From contig CALFVX010000001.1 in the NCBI GenBank assembly GCA_937928765.1, positions 96,641 to 160,640 of the forward strand: DNA of 64,000 nucleotides, in the 5' to 3' direction. This stretch comes from an uncultured Endomicrobiia bacterium (GTDB lineage Bacteria; Elusimicrobiota; Endomicrobiia; DTEH01). Numbering within the stretch: position 1 is the first letter of the stretch; each line of letters starts with the position of its first letter. This document shows positions 35,828 to 43,757 of this stretch, in pieces. A model generated the notes under the pieces. It searched no databases, was not told the DNA's origin, and was given only the letters and a program-made list of their open reading frames with translations. Both the position numbers and the translations under genes were made by a program.

Positions 35828-35881
35828 AATTTTTGTATTAGTTTTTCTTGCCACTTCTTATTTTTATTCTTCATCTAAATA

Positions 35882-35910
35882 TTGAAGTATATCTTTAAAT
35901 TATATAAAAT
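35882..35910 (+). promoter_or_regulatory. Candidate sigma70-like promoter for dnaJ
   Basis: TTGAAG, a 17-base spacer and TAAAAT (4/6 and 5/6 matches) lie about 95 bases upstream of dnaJ in the 176-base gap after the giant gene. No CIRCE inverted repeat is visible, so HrcA control is not supported. AT-rich background makes chance matches likely. Confidence 0.3.
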
Positions 35911-36003
35911 ACTCGTATAACTTTTTTGGCAAATTTTTATAAGAACAAATAATTTTTATATTATTTTTATTTCAAAGTTGAATTTTGAAAAAAAGGAGAA
36001 GAT

Positions 36004-37098
36004 ATGACAGTAAAAAAAGATTATTATGAAATTTTAGGTGTTCCAAAAAATGCTTCTCAAAAAGAAATTGAAGAAGTATACAGACGCCTAGCAATACAAT
36101 ATCATCCAGACCGCCATCCGCCTGAAAAAAAAGATGAGATGCGCGAAAAATTTAAAGAAATTTCAGAAGCATATGCTATACTTTCAGATCCTAAAAAAAG
36201 AAAACAATATGATATGTACGGCCATGCAGGTATTGACAGTTCTTATACTGCTGAAGATATTTTCTCAGGAGTAGATTTTAGCAGTGTATTTAGAGACATA
36301 GGAGATTTTGGTAGTGTATTTGAAGATTTGTTTGATTTTTTTGGTGTAAGAGAAAAAAAAAGAGGTCCTCAACGTGGTGCAGATCTTGAAGTACCTTTGA
36401 ATATTACACTTGAAGAAGCATTTCATGGTACAGAAAAACCTTTAAGTTTTTATCATACTGTAATATGTCCTGTATGCAAGGGTAGTGGTGCTAAATTAGG
36501 TAGTTCAAAAAAAGTTTGTCCTAAATGTAAAGGGTCTGGAAGTATAAATTATTCTAGAGGATTTTTTAGCATAAGAGAAACCTGTCCTAGATGTAGAGGA
36601 AAAGGTGAGGTTGTAGATATACCTTGTGATAAGTGTGGTGGTACAGGAAAAATAAAACAACAAGAAAATATAGTTGTAAAAATTCCAGCAGGTGTTGATA
36701 ATGGGACTTCAATAAGAATTAAGGGCAAAGGAGAAGCAGGTACTGAAGGAGCACCTTCAGGCGACCTTTATGTTTCTATAAGAATTCAACCACATTCAAT
36801 TTTTGTTCGTCAAGGAGATGATCTTGTAAGCAAAATAGAAATTCCTTATCCTATTGCAGTTTTAGGTGGTGAAGTTGAAGTTCCTACTATAGAGGGAAGT
36901 AAAATAAAGATATCCATTCCTTCAGGAACACAACCTAAAAAAGTTTTCAGAGTAAAATCTAAAGGTATGCCTGATTTACATACTGGCAAACGTGGTGATT
37001 TGTATATCGAAATAGAGATACAAATACCAACAAAACTTGATGAAAAACAAAAAAGAGCATTAAAAGAATATGCAAAAACTTTAGGAATTGATATATAA
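36004..37098 (+). CDS. dnaJ: Chaperone protein DnaJ
   Basis: Hsp40 co-chaperone that stimulates DnaK ATPase and delivers unfolded clients in the cytoplasm. The N-terminal J domain (residues 4-70) has the HPD motif at about 34-36. A Phe/Asp-rich segment replaces a typical Gly/Phe linker. The zinc-binding region (about 154-225) has four CxxCxGxG-type motifs: [32 protein letters not shown]. The C-terminal substrate-binding beta domains follow. At 364 residues it is close to normal length. The start is supported by an AAAGGAG ribosome site just upstream. dnaK, grpE and hrcA are not in the window, but rsmE and mtaB follow as in the Firmicutes dnaK locus. Confidence 0.97.
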   Translation: MTVKKDYYEILGVPKNASQKEIEEVYRRLAIQYHPDRHPPEKKDEMREKFKEISEAYAILSDPKKRKQYDMYGHAGIDSSYTAEDIFSGVDFSSVFRDIGDFGSVFEDLFDFFGVREKKRGPQRGADLEVPLNITLEEAFHGTEKPLSFYHTVICPVCKGSGAKLGSSKKVCPKCKGSGSINYSRGFFSIRETCPRCRGKGEVVDIPCDKCGGTGKIKQQENIVVKIPAGVDNGTSIRIKGKGEAGTEGAPSGDLYVSIRIQPHSIFVRQGDDLVSKIEIPYPIAVLGGEVEVPTIEGSKIKISIPSGTQPKKVFRVKSKGMPDLHTGKRGDLYIEIEIQIPTKLDEKQKRALKEYAKTLGIDI

Positions 37099-37113
37099 CC
37101 TTAGATTAATTTT

Positions 37114-37836
37114 ATGACACAATTTTATATTCCTCAACTCAAAGATTTAAAAAAAGAAGTAGTTATCAATTCAATTAATGAAATAAGACATATTAAGAAA
37201 TCGTTTAGGGCTAAAGTTGGAGATTTATTACAATTGTTTGATGGTAAAGGTTGTGTCGTGAAAGCAAAAATTAAAAAAATTGCTGATCACAGTATATTTT
37301 TAGATATTGTAGAAAAAAATTTTTTCCACAAAAAAGATTTTGAGCTTATAGTTTGTCAAGGATTAATAAAAATTGATAGGTTTGAATTATTTTTAGAAAA
37401 ATCTACAGAAATAGGTGTAGATAAAATTTTTCCTTTAGAATTAGAAAATAGTGTAGTTAAAAAAGAAAAATTTGTAAAAAAATATGAAAGATTTAAAAAA
37501 ATAGTTTTAGAATCAGCAAAACAATCTAACAGAATTTTTTTACCAGAAATAAATGATGTTGTGTATTTAGAAGAAGTTTTTTTAGATTATAATGATGGTT
37601 TTAATATAATACTTTATAAAAATTCTATAAAAAAATTAAAAGATATAGAAGATAAAATTACCTCTTGTAATAAAATAAAAATTTTCGTAGGACCCGAAGG
37701 CGATTTTTCAAAAAAAGAAATAGAATTTTTGCAGCGACAAAATAACACATATTTTGTAAATATAAGCGAAAATATTTTAAGGGCAGAAACAGCTGCGATA
37801 GTAGCTTGTGGGATAATTTTGCAGTTTAAGATATGA
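37114..37836 (+). CDS. rsmE: 16S rRNA (uracil-1498-N3)-methyltransferase RsmE
   Basis: SPOUT-class methyltransferase that uses SAM to methylate U1498 of 16S rRNA. Visible family signatures are the N-terminal PUA-like segment ('INEIRHIKKSFRAKVGDLL'), the SAM-knot motif 'VGPEGDFSKKEIEFL' and the terminal 'LRAETAAIVACGIILQ'. Length (240 residues) is normal for the family. It starts 15 bases after dnaJ with no obvious Shine-Dalgarno site, so translational coupling or leader-independent initiation is likely. The next gene, mtaB, follows after 9 bases. prmA, which sits between dnaJ and rsmE in Bacillus, is absent. Confidence 0.94.
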   Translation: MTQFYIPQLKDLKKEVVINSINEIRHIKKSFRAKVGDLLQLFDGKGCVVKAKIKKIADHSIFLDIVEKNFFHKKDFELIVCQGLIKIDRFELFLEKSTEIGVDKIFPLELENSVVKKEKFVKKYERFKKIVLESAKQSNRIFLPEINDVVYLEEVFLDYNDGFNIILYKNSIKKLKDIEDKITSCNKIKIFVGPEGDFSKKEIEFLQRQNNTYFVNISENILRAETAAIVACGIILQFKI

Positions 37837-37845
37837 GAATATGAT

Positions 37846-38958
37846 ATGAAACAAAAATATTTTATTAGAACATTTGGATGTAAAACAAACCAGTATGAAT
37901 CACATTTTATAAAAGAGCTTGTAGAGAAAAGTGGAAATTTTGTTTCTGAAGAATACCGCGATGCAGATGTGGTGGTTATAAACAGTTGCGCAGTAACACA
38001 ACCTGCAGAAAGAGATGTTTACAAATTTATCCGTAGAGTTTACCGAGAAAGTAGAAATTTTAAAAAGGTTATTCTTACAGGATGTTACGCAGAATATATA
38101 AAACTTAATAATTTGGAAGAAAAATTTTTTTCAAGACTTGGGGTTAATATAAAGATTGAATTTCTTGGTAATAATGAAAAATATTATTTTATAAAAGGGC
38201 CTTATGGAGTAGAAGAGTTTATAACAAAATTTTTTGGCCACAAAAGAGCATATTTAAAAATTCAAGATGGCTGTGACAATTTTTGTAGTTATTGTGTAGT
38301 CCCTTACCTAAGAAGCAAATTATACAGTAAGCCTAAGGATGTGGTTTTAAAAGAAGTAGAGTCACTTTTAGAAAACGGATACGATGAGATATATCTTGTT
38401 GGCACAAACATAGGAAAATATTCATATTTTTGCAATAACAAAAAATATGATTACATTGATTTATCAAAAGAAATATTAGACAACTTCAGAAAAATTATTT
38501 TAATCTACTCTTCTTTAGAAGTAATAGATTTAAATTCTAAATTTTTTTCTTTCCTTGAAGAACATAAAGATAAGATTTTTCCTCATTTCCATATTCCGTT
38601 GCAATCTGCTGACGATAAAATTCTTACTTCGATGAGAAGAAGGTATTCGGCAGAATTTTATGTAGATAGAATTAATAAACTAAGAAAAATCGTGCCTGAG
38701 GTGATAATTTCGTGCGACTTAATTGTAGGATATCCTCAAGAAACAAAAGAGAGTTTTTTAAAAACTTTAGATTTTATTAAAAAAGTGAGGTTTAACTGGG
38801 TACATGTATTTCCATACTCTCCACGAGAAAGCACTGAAAGTTATAAAAAATATGGTAATTTTGTGTGTTATGATGCAAAACAAAGAGTTAGAGAGGTAAA
38901 TCTATTAAATAAATATTTAGGAGAAAAATATTTTAAAGAAGTTTGTAAAGTAAAATAA
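37846..38958 (+). CDS. mtaB: Radical SAM methylthiotransferase, MtaB-type
   Basis: MiaB/MtaB-family enzyme, predicted to convert t6A37 to ms2t6A37 in tRNAs reading ANN codons, using two 4Fe-4S clusters and SAM. The N-terminal UPF0004 domain has its three cluster cysteines in FGCKTNQ (about residue 11), NSCAVTQ and TGCYAEY. The radical SAM CxxxCxxC reads 'CDNFCSYC' at about 143-150, followed by 'PYLRSK'. At 370 residues it is shorter than many relatives and ends soon after the radical SAM barrel, with no clear TRAM RNA-binding domain. The 'CAVTQPAERD' string and the dnaJ-rsmE context favour MtaB over MiaB or RimO. Confidence 0.88.
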   Translation: MKQKYFIRTFGCKTNQYESHFIKELVEKSGNFVSEEYRDADVVVINSCAVTQPAERDVYKFIRRVYRESRNFKKVILTGCYAEYIKLNNLEEKFFSRLGVNIKIEFLGNNEKYYFIKGPYGVEEFITKFFGHKRAYLKIQDGCDNFCSYCVVPYLRSKLYSKPKDVVLKEVESLLENGYDEIYLVGTNIGKYSYFCNNKKYDYIDLSKEILDNFRKIILIYSSLEVIDLNSKFFSFLEEHKDKIFPHFHIPLQSADDKILTSMRRRYSAEFYVDRINKLRKIVPEVIISCDLIVGYPQETKESFLKTLDFIKKVRFNWVHVFPYSPRESTESYKKYGNFVCYDAKQRVREVNLLNKYLGEKYFKEVCKVK

Positions 38959-39032
38959 ACATTTTTATCTGCTTGATTAATAAATTTTATTTTTGTAAAT
39001 AAATCCTAAACTTTATTAAGGAGGCAAATATT

Positions 39033-39356
39033 ATGTATGCAGTAGCAGAAATTGGTGGAAAACAATATATCTTAGAAAAAGGTGATACTATTGTAGTGGA
39101 AAAAATTCCTAAAGATGTAAATTCTGAGATTGTGATAGATAAAGTGCTGCTTTACAGAGCAGATGATGAGAGTGATATAAAAATTGGTTTTCCATATTTA
39201 GAAAATGTTAGGATTGAAGCAGAAATAATAAATCAAATTAAAAGTGAAAAAATAATTGTTTTGCGTAAAGGTAATGCGAAAAAAAATTGGCGCAGAAAAT
39301 ATGGTCACAGGCAACAATTAACTATATTGAAGATAAAAGACATAGTTTTAAGTTAG
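39033..39356 (+). CDS. rplU: 50S ribosomal protein L21
   Basis: Structural protein of the large ribosomal subunit, next to L20 in the assembled particle. It begins with the family hallmark 'MYAVAEIGGKQYILEKGD' and ends with the conserved basic 'WRRKYGHRQQLTILKIKDI'. Length (107 residues) is normal. A strong AAGGAGG ribosome site precedes the ATG. rplU-rpmA-obgE is the standard bacterial order and is kept here. Confidence 0.98.
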   Translation: MYAVAEIGGKQYILEKGDTIVVEKIPKDVNSEIVIDKVLLYRADDESDIKIGFPYLENVRIEAEIINQIKSEKIIVLRKGNAKKNWRRKYGHRQQLTILKIKDIVLS

Positions 39357-39417
39357 TTATTATTATTTTAACTTTTGCTATTTAAGTTAAGAAAATTATA
39401 AATTAAAATAATGTTTT

Positions 39418-39423
39418 GGAGGA
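39418..39423 (+). promoter_or_regulatory. Ribosome binding site that sets the rpmA start
   Basis: GGAGGA lies seven bases before the ATG at 39431. The ORF track instead begins at a TTG at 39416, which overlaps this site and would add EELK residues with no family support. Confidence 0.85.
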
Positions 39424-39430
39424 ATTAAAA

Positions 39431-39679
39431 ATGGCACATGCAACTAATGGTAGAGATAGTAATCCAAAATATTTAGGTGTAAAAGTTCTTGGTTCGCAGA
39501 TGGTTAAAAAAGGACAGATAATTTTAAAGCAAAGAGGAACAAGATTCTTGCCGGGCAATAACACTTATCTTAGTAAAGATTTTACTATTCATGCTAAAAT
39601 AGGTGGTAGGGTGAATTTTAAATATTTAAATAAAAATAAAAAAGTTGTAGAGGTTGTACCTATCTATAATAAAAATTAA
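39431..39679 (+). CDS. rpmA: 50S ribosomal protein L27
   Basis: Large-subunit protein whose N-terminal tail reaches toward the peptidyl-transferase centre. The conserved body 'NGRDSNPKYLGVK', 'GQIILKQRGTRFLPG' and 'HAKIGGRVNF' is clear. The start is the ATG at 39431 (82 residues) rather than the TTG at 39416, because a GGAGGA site sits just upstream. The tail reads MAHATNGRDS, against MAHKKAGGSTRNGRDS in E. coli, so about six residues including the tail lysines are missing. There is no Firmicutes-style cleaved extension. It follows rplU after 74 bases. Confidence 0.96.
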   Translation: MAHATNGRDSNPKYLGVKVLGSQMVKKGQIILKQRGTRFLPGNNTYLSKDFTIHAKIGGRVNFKYLNKNKKVVEVVPIYNKN

Positions 39680-39703
39680 CTAAACTTACCCATATTATCA
39701 TTT

Positions 39704-40990
39704 ATGTTCATAGACAAGGTAAAAATTTTTGTAGAAGCAGGTAAAGGTGGTAATGGTTGTGTAAGTTTTAGAAGAGAAAAATTTGTTGCTTATGGTGGAC
39801 CTGATGGTGGTGATGGTGGGGATGGTGGTAATGTATATCTTAGATCAAATCCAGAAATAACAACACTATACGATTTCAAATTAAAACCACATTTTAAAGC
39901 ACAAGATGGTAGCCATGGTAAAGGTAAAAATATGTATGGTAAAAATGGTGAAGATCTATATGTTGATGTTCCATGTGGATGTGTTGTTTATAAATTAGAT
40001 GACGAAGGTAAAAATATTTTTATAGAAGATTTAAAGGAACCTTATATGACAATAATGGTAGCAAAAGGTGGTAAAGGTGGTAGAGGCAATGCTTCATTTA
40101 AATCTTCAACTAATCGTGCACCTAAAATTGCAGAAATGGGGCTTCCAGGAGAAAAAGTTACATTAGTTTTAGAGTTAAAACTTATTGCTGATGTAGGTAT
40201 TATTGGATTACCTAATTGTGGGAAGTCAACTTTGTTATCTGTTTTAACTTCAGCAAAACCAAAAATTGCTGATTACCCATTTACAACACTATCACCTAAT
40301 TTAGGTGTTTGTGTTTATAAGAATTTTAAATTTGTCCTATCTGATATACCAGGACTTATTGAAGATGCACATAAAGGAAAAGGTTTAGGTATAGAATTTT
40401 TAAGACACATAGAAAGAACAAAAATTTTGCTTCATTTAATAGATATAAGCAGTAAAGATATTAGAAGTATTTTAAGAAACTATATAATAATAAATAACGA
40501 ATTAAAAAATTATTCAAAAAAATTGTTAGAAAGGCCAACCATAATAGTGCTTACCAAAATTGATACATTAAAAGAAGATGAAATAGAAAATATAACTAAA
40601 AAATTTATAAAAGAAATAAAAAACAAATATACAGTTATACCAATCTCTGCAGTTAAAAAGCAAAATCTTGAATTATTAATAAAAAAAATTGTAAATTTAT
40701 TAAACAAAGTTAAAAAAGAAAAAACAACTGATATAGATGGAATAAAAAAAATAAAGAATTTTATATATGAACAGGATCTATCAGTTGAAAGAAAAGATAA
40801 TTTGTTTATAGTAAAAAATAAAAAAATTGAAGAAGCAGTTTTAAAAACAAACTTTTCTATTAAAGAAAGTGTGATAAGATTGCAAAAAATACTAAAAAAA
40901 TTAGGAGTTGAAAAATTATTAAAAAAATATGGGATAAAACAAGGAGATAAAGTTAGTATTGCAGGAGTAGAATTTGAATATTATGAATAA
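39704..40990 (+). CDS. obgE: GTPase Obg
   Basis: Ribosome-associated GTPase involved in 50S maturation and stress signalling. The glycine-rich Obg fold covers residues 1-157 ('GGPDGGDGGDGGNVYLRS', 'AKGGKGGRGNASF'). The G domain has G1 'GLPNCGKST' at about 168, G2 'YPFTTLSPNLG', G3 'DIPGLIEDAHKGKGLG' and G4 'LTKID'. A C-terminal OCT domain is present (about 350-428, ending 'GDKVSIAGVEFEYYE'). Length 428 is normal. It follows rpmA by 24 bases and ends three bases before a tRNA-Thr gene. Confidence 0.97.
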   Translation: MFIDKVKIFVEAGKGGNGCVSFRREKFVAYGGPDGGDGGDGGNVYLRSNPEITTLYDFKLKPHFKAQDGSHGKGKNMYGKNGEDLYVDVPCGCVVYKLDDEGKNIFIEDLKEPYMTIMVAKGGKGGRGNASFKSSTNRAPKIAEMGLPGEKVTLVLELKLIADVGIIGLPNCGKSTLLSVLTSAKPKIADYPFTTLSPNLGVCVYKNFKFVLSDIPGLIEDAHKGKGLGIEFLRHIERTKILLHLIDISSKDIRSILRNYIIINNELKNYSKKLLERPTIIVLTKIDTLKEDEIENITKKFIKEIKNKYTVIPISAVKKQNLELLIKKIVNLLNKVKKEKTTDIDGIKKIKNFIYEQDLSVERKDNLFIVKNKKIEEAVLKTNFSIKESVIRLQKILKKLGVEKLLKKYGIKQGDKVSIAGVEFEYYE

Positions 40991-40993
40991 AAT

Positions 40994-41065
40994 GCCGGTG
41001 TAACTCAGCGGTAGAGTACCCGCCTTGTAAGCGGGAAGGCGAGGGTTCGAATCCCTCCGCCGGCT
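40994..41065 (+). tRNA. tRNA-Thr (anticodon TGT)
   Basis: A full cloverleaf can be drawn: acceptor GCCGGTG with CGCCGGC (one T-G wobble), D stem, anticodon stem CCCGC/GCGGG with loop CTTGTAA, and T arm GAGGG-TTCGAAT-CCCTC. The discriminator is T, and CCA is not encoded. It lies between obgE and a diguanylate cyclase gene. Confidence 0.97.
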
Positions 41066-41073
41066 AAGTTTTT

Positions 41074-42486
41074 ATGAAAAATTTTTTTCTTGCCTTATGT
41101 GAAATAATAGTTTTAATATCTTACCCTTTTATTGCATGGTTGATGGTAAAATTCCCTAATTATATAGTATTTATTTATTCATTATTTATAATTAATATAA
41201 TATTATTTCATTTTTTAAAATCTTCTTTTCTGGAAGTATTGACTTTGGTGTTAAGTATTTTCATTGGTATAGCTACAATTTTACTTATGCCAGAAGAATA
41301 TAATATTGACAGAATAATAGTTTCTTTTGAAATGGTTGGCTTTGTTTTTAGTTATTTTGTGCTTTTAAAACTTGATAGAATGTATGAAAGACAAAAAACT
41401 TTGTGGGTAGAAAAAAAAGAAAATTTTGAAAAAGAAGTTACTTTGCTAAAAATAGATTTAGAAAAAATTCAAGAAGAAATTTATAATAATATAATCCGTA
41501 TACAAAATTATAAATATTTGGAAGAAATTGTAAGTAAATTATCATCATTTAATGAAATAAAACAACTTAAAAAATTTTTAAATGAAGTTTTTAAAAATTT
41601 ATTACCAAATTCTTTTGTCAAGTTATACTTATCTGAAGAAATTATAGAAGATGAGCAGAATGTAGATAATATTTTAATTAATTATTGTATTAAAGAAGGA
41701 GGATTATTTTATTTACCAATAACAATTGAATGGGTTGAAAGATGTGAAAACTTACAACTAAAAAAATATTTACAAAAACTAAAAATTATAAAGTCAATTT
41801 TTTGTATAAAATTAGAAAGTACTAATGAACAAAAAGTTTTAGGATATATAGTTGGGTATTCTGAAAATTATATTTCAGAAGATAAACTAAGATTAATTTC
41901 TTTATTGTCTACATATATAAGTATTTCAATTTCTAATATTTATCTTATTAAATATATGCAAGAATTAGCTATTACAGATTCGTTAACGGGATTGTATGTG
42001 CAAAGATATTTTAAAGAGTTATTAGAAGAAGAGATAAAAATTGCAAGATATTACAATAGAGAACTATCTTTAGCAATATTTGATTTAGATAATTTTAAAC
42101 ATATTAATGATACTTATGGGCATAATGCAGGTGATGAAGTTTTGGTTAGGTTTGCAAATATTTTGAAGTCTAGATTAAGAGAAACTGATATTATTTCTCG
42201 TTATGGAGGGGATGAGTTTGCTGTAATTTTTCCTGATACGGAGAATAAAACTGCAGCAAAAATTTGTGAAGAAATAAGAAATATAGTAGAAAATGAAATC
42301 GTCATACCTAAAGAGTTTATTAAAAAAGAAAAAAAGCTTGGCTCTGCAAGAATAAAATTTTTTATATCTTGTGGGGTTTGTGGATTTTTTGATAAATTTA
42401 ACTCAGCAACAGAATTTTTTAATTATGTAGACAGTCTTTTGTATAAAGCAAAAAAAACAGGTAAGAATAAGGTGGTTGTATGTTAG
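41074..42486 (+). CDS. Membrane diguanylate cyclase (GGDEF) with intact I-site
   Basis: Predicted to make cyclic di-GMP from two GTP. Residues 1-105 hold about four hydrophobic helices, then a coiled-coil-like charged stretch (about 108-150) and a probable GAF-like sensor region (about 150-295). The GGDEF domain starts at 'DSLTGLYVQRYFKELL' and has 'DNFKHINDTYGHNAGDEVL' and the active-site YGGDEF at about 377-382. The inhibitory I-site RETD lies five residues before GGDEF, so product feedback should work. The start is eight bases after tRNA-Thr. Its 3' end overlaps the next cyclase gene by seven bases, indicating co-translation. The signal sensed cannot be read from the sequence. Confidence 0.9.
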   Translation: MKNFFLALCEIIVLISYPFIAWLMVKFPNYIVFIYSLFIINIILFHFLKSSFLEVLTLVLSIFIGIATILLMPEEYNIDRIIVSFEMVGFVFSYFVLLKLDRMYERQKTLWVEKKENFEKEVTLLKIDLEKIQEEIYNNIIRIQNYKYLEEIVSKLSSFNEIKQLKKFLNEVFKNLLPNSFVKLYLSEEIIEDEQNVDNILINYCIKEGGLFYLPITIEWVERCENLQLKKYLQKLKIIKSIFCIKLESTNEQKVLGYIVGYSENYISEDKLRLISLLSTYISISISNIYLIKYMQELAITDSLTGLYVQRYFKELLEEEIKIARYYNRELSLAIFDLDNFKHINDTYGHNAGDEVLVRFANILKSRLRETDIISRYGGDEFAVIFPDTENKTAAKICEEIRNIVENEIVIPKEFIKKEKKLGSARIKFFISCGVCGFFDKFNSATEFFNYVDSLLYKAKKTGKNKVVVC

Positions 42487-43739
42487 GAAAAATAATTTAT
42501 ATTTTATCTATAAATTTATTACCTTTAATGTTTTATAGTAGTATACAAATTGATAAGTTTAAAACTTTATACTATAAAAAAGAAATAATTTTTGTTTTAT
42601 ACACTACATTTTTCTTAATTTTAGGTTATATCTTATTACCACGGGAGATATTTTTAATAGTTATAATTTTAGATATTTTTCTTTGGATGATTGTATTTGA
42701 CTTATATTATCATAAAGTTCAAAAAATATCAAAAGAATTTGTAAGACATATAGAAGATTTGGTTTTACAAAAAAGTACACTTCAAGAAAGAGTTACTAAA
42801 GTAGGAAAACAAGCAGAAGAATATCAAAAACAACTTAATAGATACAATAACTTATTTAGAATTGTGCAAGAGATTAATGAAAATGTGGAACTTAACAAGA
42901 TAATAAAAGAATTTTATATAAAAATTGTGAATTATTTTGGTCAAGAAAAAATTTCTTATTTAGCATTAGTCGTTTATAAGAAAAAAGATACAATTAATAT
43001 TATAGACTATCCTACAAATAGAAAAGATATTACAAGCTCAATAAAAAATTACCTCATAGAGAAAACAAATTTTGATTATTCTGAAACAAGTAGTAATCTT
43101 TTATTTTATGATTTATATTCTAACAAGAATAATTATATGGTGGTAATAGAATATTTTAAAGATGAAGAAATTTGTTCAGAACTAAATTTTTTTCTTTCAG
43201 AGACAAAGATAGGTTTTGTAAGAAGTATTCTTTTTAGCGAAGTTGAAAATCTCGCACGTATTGATGGATTAACAGAGTTGTATTTAAGAAGATTTTTTAT
43301 TAGTAGGTTAAATGAAGAATTATTACGTGCTATTAGATATAATACAAAGTTTTCTTTAATAATGTTAGATATAGATTTCTTTAAAAAAATAAATGATACT
43401 TATGGACATATTGCTGGAGATTTTGTGTTGAAAAGATTAGCGAAAGTAATAAAAGATATAGTAGCAGACCAAGGATTATGTTGTCGTTGGGGAGGAGAGG
43501 AGTTTTTAATATTTATTCCTTACCAGTCACAAGATTCTGTAAAAAACCTTTCTGAAGAATTGAGACAGAAAATAGAAGTTATGAACTTTATTTATGAGAA
43601 TAAAATTATAAAATTAACCATTAGTTGTGGGATAAGTTTCTTTCCAGAAGAGGCTAAAGATATAACTAATTTAATAGAAATAGCAGATAAGAAATTGTAT
43701 CAAGCAAAACAATCAGGAAGAAATAAAGTTATATCATAA
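42480..43739 (+). CDS. Membrane diguanylate cyclase (GGEEF) lacking the I-site
   Basis: Second cyclic di-GMP synthase in the pair. Residues 1-80 form about three hydrophobic helices, then a coiled coil (about 85-130), a region resembling a GAF sensor (about 135-255) and the GGDEF domain ('DGLTELYLRRFFISRL', 'DIDFFKKINDTYGHIAGDFV', WGGEEF at about 337-342). The position where the first cyclase has RETD reads ADQG here, so allosteric product inhibition is probably absent. The ATG overlaps the stop region of the upstream gene by seven bases. The two proteins share domain order and are likely ancient paralogues with diverged sensors. Confidence 0.9.
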   Translation: MLGKIIYILSINLLPLMFYSSIQIDKFKTLYYKKEIIFVLYTTFFLILGYILLPREIFLIVIILDIFLWMIVFDLYYHKVQKISKEFVRHIEDLVLQKSTLQERVTKVGKQAEEYQKQLNRYNNLFRIVQEINENVELNKIIKEFYIKIVNYFGQEKISYLALVVYKKKDTINIIDYPTNRKDITSSIKNYLIEKTNFDYSETSSNLLFYDLYSNKNNYMVVIEYFKDEEICSELNFFLSETKIGFVRSILFSEVENLARIDGLTELYLRRFFISRLNEELLRAIRYNTKFSLIMLDIDFFKKINDTYGHIAGDFVLKRLAKVIKDIVADQGLCCRWGGEEFLIFIPYQSQDSVKNLSEELRQKIEVMNFIYENKIIKLTISCGISFFPEEAKDITNLIEIADKKLYQAKQSGRNKVIS

Positions 43740-43757
43740 AATCTTTTCTTTAATTTT

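Noticed and set aside
2-35827. CRISPR or DNA-level tandem repeat array
   Set aside because: The periodicity is in the protein; DNA copies are diverged, coding and lack a constant repeat with unique spacers.
35828-36003. CIRCE element or GC-rich terminator between the giant gene and dnaJ
   Set aside because: No TTAGCACTC-type inverted repeat or stable hairpin is visible in this AT-rich gap.
39368-39390. TTAACTT...AAGTTAA inverted repeat between rplU and rpmA as a terminator
   Set aside because: The stem is seven AT-rich pairs with no T tract, too weak for a terminator, and the genes are normally co-transcribed.
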